A stretch of 64,000 nucleotides of DNA from Candidatus Desulfofervidaceae bacterium. GTDB taxonomy: Bacteria; Desulfobacterota; Desulfofervidia; Desulfofervidales; Desulfofervidaceae. Of this stretch, positions 20,385-27,841 are shown piece by piece. The DNA is taken from positions 65,777 to 129,776 of the forward strand of contig JAMOPI010000036.1 of assembly GCA_027064585.1 (NCBI GenBank). Direction: 5' to 3'. The notes below the pieces were generated by a model. The model ran no database searches, was not told the DNA's origin, and saw nothing but the letters and a program-made list of their open reading frames with translations. Positions within the stretch are counted from its first letter, which is position 1; each line of letters opens with the position of its first letter. The translations under genes were made by a program, and so were the position numbers.

Positions 20385-21731
20385 TCACAGCAGTCCGTAT
20401 CGTTTCATCTTGCGCCAGAGGGTGCTTTTATCTATACCCAGTTCTGCGGCCGCCTTTCCCCGATGGCCGTGGTGTTTTTGTAAGGCCTTTTGGATAGCCT
20501 TCATCTCTATCAGTTGTAAATTAAGCTCCTTTTGCAAAATTTGTTTGGGAATGCGGTGTGTTTTTTCTATTACCTCCTTGGGCAGGTGCTCTACCTGAAT
20601 CACTGATCCCCGACAGAGGATAAAGGCATGTTCAATGATATTTTCCAATTCCCGCACATTTCCTGGAAAATCGTATTTCATCAATACCTGAAGCACCTCA
20701 TCCGATACGCCAATGATGTTTTTGCGGCTCTTGGCATTCAAACGGTTAATAAAGTGGTCAATAAGCAAGGGGATGTCTTCCCGACGCTTAGACAAAGGTG
20801 GTAATTCTATTTTGATGACATTGATCCGATAATAAAGATCCTCTCTAAACTTACCCTCTTCTACTAACTGTGCCAGATCCTTATTGGTGGCACATATTAC
20901 CCGCACATCGGCCTTTACCGGTTTAACGGCACCAAGAGGTTCAAATTCCTTTTCCTGCAACACGCGCAAAAGCTTTACCTGCATGGCCGCAGAGATATCA
21001 CCGATTTCATCCAGAAAGATGGTGCCACCTTGGGCCAAGGCAAAACGACCTGGTTTGTCTCGCTTGGCATCGGTAAAGGCCCCTTTGACATAACCAAAGA
21101 GTTCTGATTCAAGAAGGGTATCAGGCAGTGCTCCACAATTAACCACTACATAAGGGCCGTGGCGGCGGGGACTTAAGTTATGAATGGCCTTGGCAAAGAG
21201 TTCCTTACCAGAACCACTTGGGCCCTGGATGAGCACCGTAGCGTCACTCTCGGCAATATCTGGTAGGATTTGAAATATCTTTTGGATTTCATGGTTCTTA
21301 CTAATAATGTCTTCAAAGGTATAGCGCTTGGTAATTTCCCTTTTTAATTCTTCAACCGCAGAGAGATCTCTAAAGGTCTCTACCCCGCCTACAATTTCTC
21401 CTTTCTCGTTGCGCAAAACGGCCGTGCTAATACTTAAAGGAATTTTTCTTCCCTTCCAGTCAATAATGTTTATAGATTGTTCAATGACAGGACGGCCGGT
21501 CTTGATTGTCTTTTTTAAAGCACAATCCGTTTGACAAATATTGGCGTTAAAGACTTCATAACATGGCCTGCCAATGGCCTCCTCTTTTGGCACACCCGTA
21601 ATCTTTTCAGCAGCCCGGTTAAAATAGGTAATCCGCCAGTCTTTGTCTACGGTAAAGACACCTTCACTAATACTATCAAGGATGACTTCAAAAAATGACT
21701 CTGGACTTTTTTTAAGATGATCTGACAGCAT
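20385..21731 (-). CDS. PAS-domain sigma-54-dependent transcriptional activator
   Basis: A 448-residue enhancer-binding protein. A PAS sensor (about 12-125) contains the Cys cluster CYEVFNANICQTDC, a possible metal or redox site. A sigma-54 AAA+ domain (about 150-370) has Walker A GPSGSGKE, the sigma-54-contact loop as GAFTDA instead of canonical GAFTGA, and GGTIFLDEIGDIS as Walker B. A C-terminal Fis-type helix-turn-helix ends with GKAAAELGIDKSTLWRKMKR. There is no receiver domain, so it probably senses its signal directly. The sigma-54 promoter at 27826-27841 in the same region is a plausible target (inference). Confidence 0.93.
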   Translation of the reverse strand: MLSDHLKKSPESFFEVILDSISEGVFTVDKDWRITYFNRAAEKITGVPKEEAIGRPCYEVFNANICQTDCALKKTIKTGRPVIEQSINIIDWKGRKIPLSISTAVLRNEKGEIVGGVETFRDLSAVEELKREITKRYTFEDIISKNHEIQKIFQILPDIAESDATVLIQGPSGSGKELFAKAIHNLSPRRHGPYVVVNCGALPDTLLESELFGYVKGAFTDAKRDKPGRFALAQGGTIFLDEIGDISAAMQVKLLRVLQEKEFEPLGAVKPVKADVRVICATNKDLAQLVEEGKFREDLYYRINVIKIELPPLSKRREDIPLLIDHFINRLNAKSRKNIIGVSDEVLQVLMKYDFPGNVRELENIIEHAFILCRGSVIQVEHLPKEVIEKTHRIPKQILQKELNLQLIEMKAIQKALQKHHGHRGKAAAELGIDKSTLWRKMKRYGLL

Positions 21732-21764
21732 ATTTTAAGTGCTAGAAGTGCTTTTACCATATCC

Positions 21765-22043
21765 TTAATTCTTTTCACAGCATCTTTTTGGATTTGCACA
21801 AGATATGCCTTTTTTACAGCATTGCTTCCCTTTGGCACTTTCTGCTCTACTTGTTTGTGATTTGTTCTTATAGTCCGTCACATACCACCCTGTGCCCTTT
21901 AAGATAAAGCCCATTCCCCCGGTAATCAATCTCTTAACTTGTCCTCCACAATAAGGACATTCTTTAAGTGGTTCTTCCGTGATCTTTTGCTCTTTTTCAA
22001 AAATTTTTCCACAACTATGGCACTGATAAGTATAGGTTGGCAT
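21765..22043 (-). CDS. FmdB-family zinc ribbon protein
   Basis: A 92-residue protein. The N-terminal ribbon [16 protein letters not shown] plus [15 protein letters not shown] matches FmdB/CxxC_CXXC_SSSS regulators. The C-terminal extension is Cys-rich ([15 protein letters not shown] near 74-88) and may bind more metal. It lies 2 nt after the IscU-like scaffold gene and before the sigma-54 activator gene. The biochemical role of the family is unknown. Confidence 0.85.
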   Translation of the reverse strand: MPTYTYQCHSCGKIFEKEQKITEEPLKECPYCGGQVKRLITGGMGFILKGTGWYVTDYKNKSQTSRAESAKGKQCCKKGISCANPKRCCEKN

Positions 22044-22045
22044 CT

Positions 22046-22471
22046 TTATCCCCTCCAGTAACTTCTTATGGCTTCATGCAAGGTTTCTATAGCTAAATAG
22101 GCACAGTGTTTATCCTGTTCTGGCAGCTTTCCTAAGGCATTAATAATATCTTCTGGGGCAATACTTAAGGCCTCTTCTAATGTCTTTCCCTTCACTATCT
22201 CTGTTAACAAGGCATTACACGCAATGCTACCCGCACAGCCGTCAGTCAGAAAAGAAACTTCTTTTATTTCATCCTTTTCAATCAGCAAAAACCACTCTAC
22301 CGTATCCCCACACTGACCTTTTATTTTAGCATGAGCATTGTAGTGTTCAAGTCTACCAAAATTAGACGGATTTTCCCAATACTTTAACACCAGAGGCGAA
22401 TATACTGCCTTCGCCTCTTCTAAAATCCTGGCCTGAAGTTCTTCTACTAGTTGATCTAAAGTATCACTCAT
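22046..22471 (-). CDS. IscU/NifU-like iron-sulfur cluster scaffold
   Basis: A 141-residue scaffold-type protein. Three conserved Cys positions are visible: KGQCGDTVE near 53, [13 protein letters not shown] near 79-83 and [11 protein letters not shown] near 122. This matches the IscU-type arrangement, except that the canonical LPPVK-type chaperone site before the third Cys is replaced by LPEQDKHC. It overlaps the preceding J-domain gene by 8 nt, which mirrors IscU-HscB partnerships. No cysteine desulfurase gene is adjacent. Confidence 0.87.
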   Translation of the reverse strand: MSDTLDQLVEELQARILEEAKAVYSPLVLKYWENPSNFGRLEHYNAHAKIKGQCGDTVEWFLLIEKDEIKEVSFLTDGCAGSIACNALLTEIVKGKTLEEALSIAPEDIINALGKLPEQDKHCAYLAIETLHEAIRSYWRG

Positions 22472-22796
22472 TTTCTACCTTATTACTCCAAATAGGGTCT
22501 TGACCAAACTTGTCAAGCCACCACCAATTTGTGCCTATCATATTTTTGCGAAAGGTTTCTAAGTCAAAGTTATAACGATAGTGCTGGCAGTAACTAATAA
22601 TAATCTCATACGCGCGGTTGATTTCAGCCATCTTAGCATGAGCTTTCTCCTTGTTCTCACATCGGTCTGGATGGTACTCCCGCACCTTGCGCCGATAGGC
22701 CTCTTTAATCTCTGCCTGTGTTGCCAAAAGAGGCAGTCCCAGCACTCTTCTTGCCCAAGTAAGGTCCTCGTAAGTAAGTTCTTTACGATCTCTCAT
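22464..22796 (-). CDS. Small J-domain (DnaJ/HscB-like) co-chaperone
   Basis: A 110-residue protein with a J domain at about 14-70: RRKVREYHPDRCENKEKAHAKM contains the HPD motif that stimulates Hsp70 ATPase (only part of the helix II/III context quoted). There is no Gly/Phe region or zinc-binding domain, so it is a type III J-protein. Because it overlaps the IscU-like gene, a role in cluster transfer like HscB is inferred. The start codon overlaps the stop of the RelE-like gene (TAATG). Confidence 0.87.
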   Translation of the reverse strand: MRDRKELTYEDLTWARRVLGLPLLATQAEIKEAYRRKVREYHPDRCENKEKAHAKMAEINRAYEIIISYCQHYRYNFDLETFRKNMIGTNWWWLDKFGQDPIWSNKVENE

Positions 22797-23128
22797 TAAA
22801 ATAGACTCTCTTGCTTCAAAATTTCTTTTATTTCTTGCTCTGTAATATTCATTTGTTTAGACTTTGCGTAAATGGTTAATAAATATACCTTTTTTGTTTC
22901 ATCATTGACAAAGGTAATTATTCTAAATCCACCCCTTTTGCCTTTTTTCATATCAGAACTATTCAAACGAATTTTATATGTTTTCTTTCCAAGTGGTTTA
23001 CCACTTTTGGGATTAGTTTTTAACAACATTCCTAACTGGTGTAAATCCTGCTTAATATGCTTATACTCCTTTTGTAACCTTTTTACCTGCTTTTTAAACA
23101 CAGAAGTAGGAACAATCTTATAAGGCAT
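22796..23128 (-). CDS. RelE/ParE-superfamily toxin-like protein
   Basis: A 110-residue basic protein. The opening YKIVPTSVFKKQVKRLQKEY and the later YKIRLNSSDMKKGKRGGFRI and VYLLTIYAKSKQMNIT follow the RelE/HigB fold order (helices, then a beta sheet with basic residues). It overlaps the small upstream gene by 11 nt, the usual antitoxin-toxin layout. Its stop overlaps the start of the J-domain gene, so the pair sits at the head of that operon. RNase function is a family-level inference. Confidence 0.75.
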   Translation of the reverse strand: MPYKIVPTSVFKKQVKRLQKEYKHIKQDLHQLGMLLKTNPKSGKPLGKKTYKIRLNSSDMKKGKRGGFRIITFVNDETKKVYLLTIYAKSKQMNITEQEIKEILKQESLF

Positions 23129-23345
23129 CTAAAAATTCTTCTAAAGTTTCTTCTGGTAAGGCGCCTGTTTGCAAAAGTTTCACTTCTTTACACGCCTCTT
23201 TTAGTTCAGCTAGTAATCTCTCATTTGTATCTACCGTTTTAACTACGTCAATGATATTTTTCCATACCTCAATAGGTACAACTACCTCTTTACATTTCCC
23301 TTTACTATCTCTAATATACCGTACTCCCTCTATCTTTAAAAGCAT
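23118..23345 (-). CDS. Antitoxin-like partner of the RelE-type protein
   Basis: A 75-residue acidic protein. The N-terminus resembles short beta-containing antitoxins (VVVPIEVWKNIIDVVK near 21-36), and the C-terminus has the motif LPEETLEEFLDAL, typical of flexible antitoxin tails that wrap the toxin. It overlaps the downstream toxin gene by 11 nt. No obvious helix-turn-helix is seen. The call rests on gene order, size and charge. Confidence 0.65.
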   Translation of the reverse strand: MLLKIEGVRYIRDSKGKCKEVVVPIEVWKNIIDVVKTVDTNERLLAELKEACKEVKLLQTGALPEETLEEFLDAL

Positions 23346-23387
23346 GTCTTTCTCCTACTAGAAGGATCGTAAAGCTATCTAGATATC

Positions 23388-23555
23388 TCATCTAAGCTGC
23401 CTTATCTTCCACTTGCGAAAATGAACAGTCTCTCCATCTTCCAGCAAAATTACCCTTAAATATTTATTAACTTCATCAATTTTAGCCCATTTTCTTACCC
23501 TACCATCAGATTGAACTTCCGTTTTAACAGGATTTTCAATTGTTTTTTGATCCAT
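23388..23555 (-). CDS. Small hypothetical protein (55 residues)
   Basis: A short frame from ATG 23555 to TGA 23388. Its sequence opens MDQKTIENPVKTEV, with DGRVRKWAKIDEVNKYLRVI near 17-36 and a C-terminal EDGETVHFRKWKIRQLR. The beta-rich, polar composition looks like a real small domain and not a chance frame, and AGGAAGAATGG directly before the start can serve as a ribosome-binding site. I do not recognise the family. It lies between the MinD-type gene and the toxin-antitoxin pair. Confidence 0.55.
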   Translation of the reverse strand: MDQKTIENPVKTEVQSDGRVRKWAKIDEVNKYLRVILLEDGETVHFRKWKIRQLR

Positions 23556-23575
23556 TCTTCCTTAATCCATGTTCT

Positions 23576-23593
23576 ATCAGGCCTTTGCCTGAT
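23576..23593. terminator. Stem-loop after the MinD-type gene
   Basis: ATCAGGC (23576-23582) and GCCTGAT (23587-23593) form a perfect 7-bp stem with a 4-nt loop, 23 nt downstream of the minus-strand gene ending at 23616. No clear U-tract follows, so it may be a weak terminator or a processing hairpin at the boundary between two transcripts. Confidence 0.35.
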
Positions 23594-23615
23594 GTATAGA
23601 AAATTTTGGTATATC

Positions 23616-24482
23616 TCATATTTTTTCTAAATAATTATACACCTCTTCCCACATAGAGGCAACAATGGAGGCTGTTTCGGTGTCATACTCTACAATGGCC
23701 TTACCGTTAACAACGGCCTCAGTTACTTTAGGATCAAAGGGAATTTTGCCTACAAGTTTAATCTCATTTTGCTGGCAAAATTGTTCTATTTTTTCTGCCA
23801 TTTCGGGATTTAGATCATATTTGTTGACACAAGCCAGACAAGGAATACCAAAGTGTCCTCGTGCCAGTTGCCATACTCTTTCCAAATCATGCATACCCGA
23901 AGGCGTAGGTTCAGCCACAATTAAAACACAAGTTGCTCCCGTAATGCTGGCGATTACCGGACACCCAATGCCAGGAGGACCATCTACGAGAATTAATTCC
24001 AGATTTTTATCTTCAGCCAAAATTTTTGCCTGCTGCCTTACCAAGGTGGCCAGAAGACCAGAATTTTCCTGGGCAATATCTAACTGCGCATGAACCATGG
24101 GACCAAAACGGGTTTCAGAAATAAACCACTTACCGCAAACCCTTTGGGGAAAATCAATCGCCTTCACCGGACAAAAGTGCACACATACACCACAACCTTC
24201 GCAATCAATAGGATTCACCTTAAAATCTTCACTAATGGCCTCAAAGCGGCATAATTCCCTACAAGTGCCACAAGCAGTGCAGTCCTCTTGCCGGATGACG
24301 GCATAATGTCCACCCTTAAACGGCTCTTCATGTTTTATCGCTGGTGAAAGGATCAAGTGTAGATCCGGTGCGTCTACATCAGTATCGGCCAAAACCTTAT
24401 TCTTGGCCAAAGCAGCAAAACTAGCTGTTAAGGTCGTTTTGCCCGTTCCCCCTTTACCACTAATAATTACAAGTTCTTTCAT
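23616..24482 (-). CDS. MinD/Mrp-superfamily P-loop ATPase with inserted 2x[4Fe-4S] ferredoxin domain
   Basis: A 288-residue cytoplasmic ATPase. The deviant Walker A SGKGGTGKTTL is at the N-terminus. A ferredoxin insert (about 65-112) holds CTACGTCRELC and CEGCGVCVHFCP, two [4Fe-4S] motifs. LILVDGPPGIGCPVI near 160 is the Walker B/switch region. It is one of two such paralogues here. These proteins occur with NifX-like genes in many anaerobes, and their client is not known. A metallocluster carrier or redox-linked ATPase is the natural inference. Confidence 0.9.
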   Translation of the reverse strand: MKELVIISGKGGTGKTTLTASFAALAKNKVLADTDVDAPDLHLILSPAIKHEEPFKGGHYAVIRQEDCTACGTCRELCRFEAISEDFKVNPIDCEGCGVCVHFCPVKAIDFPQRVCGKWFISETRFGPMVHAQLDIAQENSGLLATLVRQQAKILAEDKNLELILVDGPPGIGCPVIASITGATCVLIVAEPTPSGMHDLERVWQLARGHFGIPCLACVNKYDLNPEMAEKIEQFCQQNEIKLVGKIPFDPKVTEAVVNGKAIVEYDTETASIVASMWEEVYNYLEKI

Positions 24483-24509
24483 CTCGCTCCTCTTTAGCAG
24501 GTTTCAACT

Positions 24510-24848
24510 TTAGTGCGTACCATATATAATTGTTATTTTATTTCCCACTTCTTTCTCTAGCATCTCTTTGATTTGGGGTAAGAAAGGACAAGGATAATAT
24601 TTCCCCCCAGGTTTATTGCCTACAATACATGAAGATAAAGCAATAATCTCTGCACCTTTTTCTATCATTTTTAAAACCCGAGGTAAAATTTCCTTTCCTG
24701 CACAACCACCGCAGGTCAGAAAGCCCACAAGCTCTACCGGACCCACATCTTTAAACATACCCTTCCCTTCTCTAGCCACCTTTAAACAACTCGTAGCCGG
24801 ACACATTGCCTCTGTCCTTTGACAGCGAATAATGCCTGCCTTTTTCAT
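24510..24848 (-). CDS. CGGC-domain metal-binding-type protein
   Basis: A 112-residue cysteine-rich protein: IRCQRTEAMCPATSCLKVA (8-26), FLTCGGCAGKEILPR (43-57) and SSCIVGNKPGGKYYPCPF (73-90). The central CGGC defines the family, which is presumed to bind metal or a cluster; no reaction is established. It lies between the two MinD-type ATPase genes and ends one base before the coding start of the region's next gene string, so it is likely part of the same complex. Confidence 0.82.
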   Translation of the reverse strand: MKKAGIIRCQRTEAMCPATSCLKVAREGKGMFKDVGPVELVGFLTCGGCAGKEILPRVLKMIEKGAEIIALSSCIVGNKPGGKYYPCPFLPQIKEMLEKEVGNKITIIYGTH

Positions 24849-24849
24849 T

Positions 24850-25689
24850 TCACCCTCCTATTATTTCTCTAATCTTTTGAAATAACTTTAAAAACTCATC
24901 CCGCCATTTTTCTTCACCGATAATTAATTTGCCTTTAGCATAGCTTTCAGCAATACTGCGTGAAAAGGGAATGGTCATAAGAACGGGAATCCCTTCTTCC
25001 TCACAATATGTAAAAACCTTTTCATCTCCTAAATCAGCACGGTTTATTACTACGCCCATAGGCAAATTAAGAATCCTAGCTACCCCTACAGCTAGCTTTA
25101 AGTCGTGTAAACCAAAAGGAGTAGGTTCGGTTACCAAAACGACAAAATCTACTCCTTTTAAAGTAGCAATTACAGGACAAGAAGTCCCAGGTGGGGCATC
25201 AACAATGGCTGTTTTATCAGGCTTGATTTCCTTTTTTATCCGTTCTATCAAAGGCACGGCCTGTGCCTCACCTATACGCAGATGGCCATGCACAAACTCT
25301 ACGCCTAAAAGTGCCCTACCCTTTTCACAAACGCCCACTTCGCGTCCTGTTTCTGTAATAGCCTCTTTAGGACAAATCAACATACAACCACCACAACTGT
25401 GGCACAACTCAGGAAACACAAGCACATTTTTGCCCAATACTGCCAGGGCGTTGAATTGGCAAAATTCCGCACATTTTTTGCAAAAATCACATTTATTTAA
25501 ATCTACCTGAGGTACAGGCACATAAACCTTTTCTCTATGTTCATATTGGGGTTTTAGAAAAATATGACCATTGGGCTCTTCTACATCACAATCAAGATAT
25601 TGGGCCTTTTCTCCTAAAACGGCCGCCAGGTTTGTAGCTACCGTTGTTTTGCCTGTACCTCCCTTGCCACTAGCTACGCAAATAACCAT
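24850..25689 (-). CDS. Second MinD-superfamily ATPase with ferredoxin insert
   Basis: A 279-residue paralogue of the ATPase at 23616-24482. It has deviant Walker A SGKGGTGKTTVATNLA, two [4Fe-4S] motifs (CDFCKKCAEFC near 67-77 and CHSCGGCMLICP near 95-106) and the switch segment AIVDAPPGTSCPV near 160. Having the two copies side by side is typical of this gene neighbourhood and suggests a heterodimer (inference). It is followed by the CGGC gene with almost no gap and preceded by the zinc ribbon gene 3 nt away. Confidence 0.9.
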   Translation of the reverse strand: MVICVASGKGGTGKTTVATNLAAVLGEKAQYLDCDVEEPNGHIFLKPQYEHREKVYVPVPQVDLNKCDFCKKCAEFCQFNALAVLGKNVLVFPELCHSCGGCMLICPKEAITETGREVGVCEKGRALLGVEFVHGHLRIGEAQAVPLIERIKKEIKPDKTAIVDAPPGTSCPVIATLKGVDFVVLVTEPTPFGLHDLKLAVGVARILNLPMGVVINRADLGDEKVFTYCEEEGIPVLMTIPFSRSIAESYAKGKLIIGEEKWRDEFLKLFQKIREIIGG

Positions 25690-25692
25690 TTT

Positions 25693-25938
25693 TCACTCCC
25701 TCACCATTGGTGTTCCACACTTAGGACAATTTGTCTGCATACAGGGCATTCCAGGTTGGTGTGGTACCTTGGTACCGCAGTTAGGACATACGCAAAAACC
25801 AGCTTGCCTACCACCACGACCACCTTGACCTCTACCTTGTCCTCCACCCATGCCACGACCTCTACCTTGTCCACCCATTCCACGGCCTCCACCCTGTCCG
25901 TATCCACCTCTACCTCGACCACCTTGACCATTAGGCAT
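25693..25938 (-). CDS. Arg-Gly-rich zinc ribbon protein
   Basis: An 81-residue protein with two unlike halves. Residues 1-47 are almost only Gly, Arg and Gln in RG/GQG repeats. Residues 48-81 form a zinc ribbon, VCPNCGTKVPHQ and TNCPKCGTPMV, with an extra Cys between (GMPCMQ). RG-rich tails often bind nucleic acid, and the ribbon may bind zinc or iron. Proteins of this build are common beside MinD/NifX clusters, but their function is unknown. Confidence 0.72.
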   Translation of the reverse strand: MPNGQGGRGRGGYGQGGGRGMGGQGRGRGMGGGQGRGQGGRGGRQAGFCVCPNCGTKVPHQPGMPCMQTNCPKCGTPMVRE

Positions 25939-26030
25939 TTTTTTCTCCTTAGTTTAATTTACACACAAAACACCCTCTTACCTTTAAATATGGGCCCAAA
26001 TAAAAATATTAAAGGGTTAGTTTAAATGCT

Positions 26031-26219
26031 TTACCCTTCTTCTATCGTAATGCAGTCGTTAGGACAAACCTCTACGCAACTCATACAGCCCACACAATCA
26101 TCTGCCCGGACAGCCTCTGCCTTTCCATTCACAATTTCCCACACATCTTGAGGACAAATCTCCACACACTCTCCACAGCCAACACAACAATCTTTGTCAT
26201 TGTTTGGAATAAAGGCCAT
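26031..26219 (-). CDS. Ferredoxin with two [4Fe-4S] clusters
   Basis: A ferredoxin of about 62 residues. DCCVGCGECVEICPQDVW and DDCVGCMSCVEVCPNDC give two CxxCxxCxxxCP motifs. ATG 26219 (MAFIPNND) is preferred, with GAAGG upstream; an in-frame upstream start at 26252 would add 11 unrelated residues and overlap the preceding NifX-like gene. It lies inside the MinD/Mrp/NifX cluster and could supply electrons or act as a cluster carrier to its neighbours. Confidence 0.9.
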   Translation of the reverse strand: MAFIPNNDKDCCVGCGECVEICPQDVWEIVNGKAEAVRADDCVGCMSCVEVCPNDCITIEEG

Positions 26220-26241
26220 CACTAAACCTTCTTTGATTATT

Positions 26242-26574
26242 TTAATGATCACAAATGTTTTCTCCTACCTCTAGTGTACCAGCAAGATAGTGTTTGACTA
26301 TCTCCTCTACCGGCATAACCGGGGCACCAACAACAACCTGAATCCCATATTGATTAAAAAACTGTTGGGCCCGCATACCCATACCACCACAGATAATGAC
26401 ATCTACCTGTAATTCATTCATCCAGGCTGGTAGTACTCCCGGCTCATGTGGTGGTGGGGTAAGGTAATTTATACTTGCTATTTCTCCGTTGATAACATCT
26501 ACAATAGCAAATTCAGGGGCATGACCAAAATGGGGACAAAGCTGACCTTGATAAACAGGAATGGCAATCCGCAT
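26242..26574 (-). CDS. NifX-family protein
   Basis: A 110-residue NifX/NafY-type protein: MRIAIPVYQGQLCPHFGHAPEFAIVD at the N-terminus (first 12 residues contain the family start), the Pro/His-rich LTPPPHEPGVLPAWM near 38-52 and the loop VIICGGMGMRAQQFF near 59. The stop of the Mrp-type gene overlaps its start by one base. It is the third stand-alone NifX-like protein in 8 kb; a fourth copy is fused to Mrp. Cofactor binding is a family-level inference. Confidence 0.87.
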   Translation of the reverse strand: MRIAIPVYQGQLCPHFGHAPEFAIVDVINGEIASINYLTPPPHEPGVLPAWMNELQVDVIICGGMGMRAQQFFNQYGIQVVVGAPVMPVEEIVKHYLAGTLEVGENICDH

Positions 26575-27797
26575 TATTCACCTCCTATTTCACCAGCAAT
26601 GAATTTTTGGACTAATTCTTCAGGGGATAGATCTGAAATGTCCAATACTACACCTACCTTATTTTTGTAAAAGATATATTTAGCCTTTTCCTTCATGCGC
26701 TTGGTCATCACGAGATTGGCCCCTAGATGCACAATTGCCATTGGTGTCACTCCTCCTGTTTCCTCAGCAGGCTGCAATTTTTCTACCTTTTTAATCTCTC
26801 CATTTTTAACATACACCAAAGCTAACTCATCGGCCTCCGGCAGAAAAGGAGCTGGCTTGCCTTCTTTTAAGGGAATGGCTACTTTATACTCTTTCATTGC
26901 CCTGATTTCAGAAGGGGCTACAGGTTTGACTTCCATCTGCTTTAGCCGCTCTATGATTACATCTGCCACCTGGTGAAAGGCTTGCACATAAGGGCTATCG
27001 GGATTGGTTTTAAAAAACTCCAACAAGTTCCCTGCATCTCCAGCCTCAACTACTTTCAAATCTAGAGGTAATTTACCTAAAAAGGCAATGCCCTTCTGAG
27101 CCGCCGTCCTTTCTCCTCCACCTGTTTTAAAAATGTCCACATGCTTACCACAATAAGGACAGATAAAACCACTCATGTTCTCAATCAGCCCAACGATATC
27201 CATCTGTACCTGACGGCAAAAAGTAATGGATTTACGCACATCTGCTAAGGCAACTTCTTGTGGTGTTGTCACAATAATCGCCTTGGCATCAGGAATAAGA
27301 TGGGCCACAGACAAAGGTTCGTCTCCTGTTCCAGGAGGTGAATCAATGACTAGATAGTCCAGATCTGCCCATACTACATCAGCCAAAAACTGTCTGATAG
27401 CAGAGTGTTTTAGAGGCCCTCTCCAAATAACCGCTTGGTCTTTATCTGCCATAAGGCACTCAATAGACACAACTTCTAAATTAGGCATAACCTTTTTGGG
27501 CAGAATTTTTTGTTCCTCAGGGGCAATATCCAAAAATCCTTTCAGGTTTAATAAGTGAGGAATACTTGGCCCATGCAGGTCCACATCCAATAGGCCTACC
27601 TTATAACCCTTCTGGGCAAGAGCAATTGCCAAACAAGTAGCCACTGTGCTCTTTCCTACACCACCCTTCCCGCTCATAACCATGAGCTTGTGCTTGATGC
27701 GGGAAAGGACGGGCTTTAACATCTTCTCTTCGTCAGCCACTCCAGATACACCTTTACTGGCACGACTCTCGTCACTGCCCTTTTTCTCCATCGCCAT
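26574..27797 (-). CDS. Mrp/NBP35-family Fe-S carrier ATPase fused to a C-terminal NifX domain
   Basis: A 407-residue fusion. The Mrp/ApbC domain (about 30-290) has SGKGGVGKSTVATCLA, the LPPGTGDE-type switch (here DSPPGTGDEPL) and the cluster-binding CxxC in GFICPYCGKHVD. The C-terminal domain from about 300 (KEYKVAIPLKEGKPAPFLP) is NifX-like. Plain Mrp proteins are 260-370 residues. A strong GGAGGAGG box precedes the start; MEKKGSDES two codons later is also possible. The gene is the first of the region's main minus-strand operon and lies behind a sigma-54 promoter. Confidence 0.9.
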   Translation of the reverse strand: MAMEKKGSDESRASKGVSGVADEEKMLKPVLSRIKHKLMVMSGKGGVGKSTVATCLAIALAQKGYKVGLLDVDLHGPSIPHLLNLKGFLDIAPEEQKILPKKVMPNLEVVSIECLMADKDQAVIWRGPLKHSAIRQFLADVVWADLDYLVIDSPPGTGDEPLSVAHLIPDAKAIIVTTPQEVALADVRKSITFCRQVQMDIVGLIENMSGFICPYCGKHVDIFKTGGGERTAAQKGIAFLGKLPLDLKVVEAGDAGNLLEFFKTNPDSPYVQAFHQVADVIIERLKQMEVKPVAPSEIRAMKEYKVAIPLKEGKPAPFLPEADELALVYVKNGEIKKVEKLQPAEETGGVTPMAIVHLGANLVMTKRMKEKAKYIFYKNKVGVVLDISDLSPEELVQKFIAGEIGGE

Positions 27798-27825
27798 ACC
27801 TCCTCCTTAACTCATTTTTTATCTC

Positions 27826-27841
27826 AGCAATCTTTATGCCA
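27826..27841 (-). promoter_or_regulatory. Sigma-54 (-24/-12) promoter before the Mrp-NifX operon
   Basis: On the minus strand TGGCAT (27841-27836), 5 nt, TTGCT (27830-27826) keep the GG and GC dinucleotides exactly 10 nt apart, as in the TGGCAC-N5-TTGCW consensus. The site lies about 30 nt before the Mrp-NifX start. A sigma-54 activator is encoded in the same region at 20385-21731. Confidence 0.7.

Noticed and set aside
25756-26025. Thr/Ser-rich plus-strand frame opposite the zinc ribbon gene
   Set aside because: It is the antisense of the RG-repeat coding region and purely low-complexity.
19641-27841. Calling the NifX/MinD cluster a nitrogenase locus
   Set aside because: No nifH, nifD, nifK or nifB radical SAM gene is present, so only family-level roles are supported.
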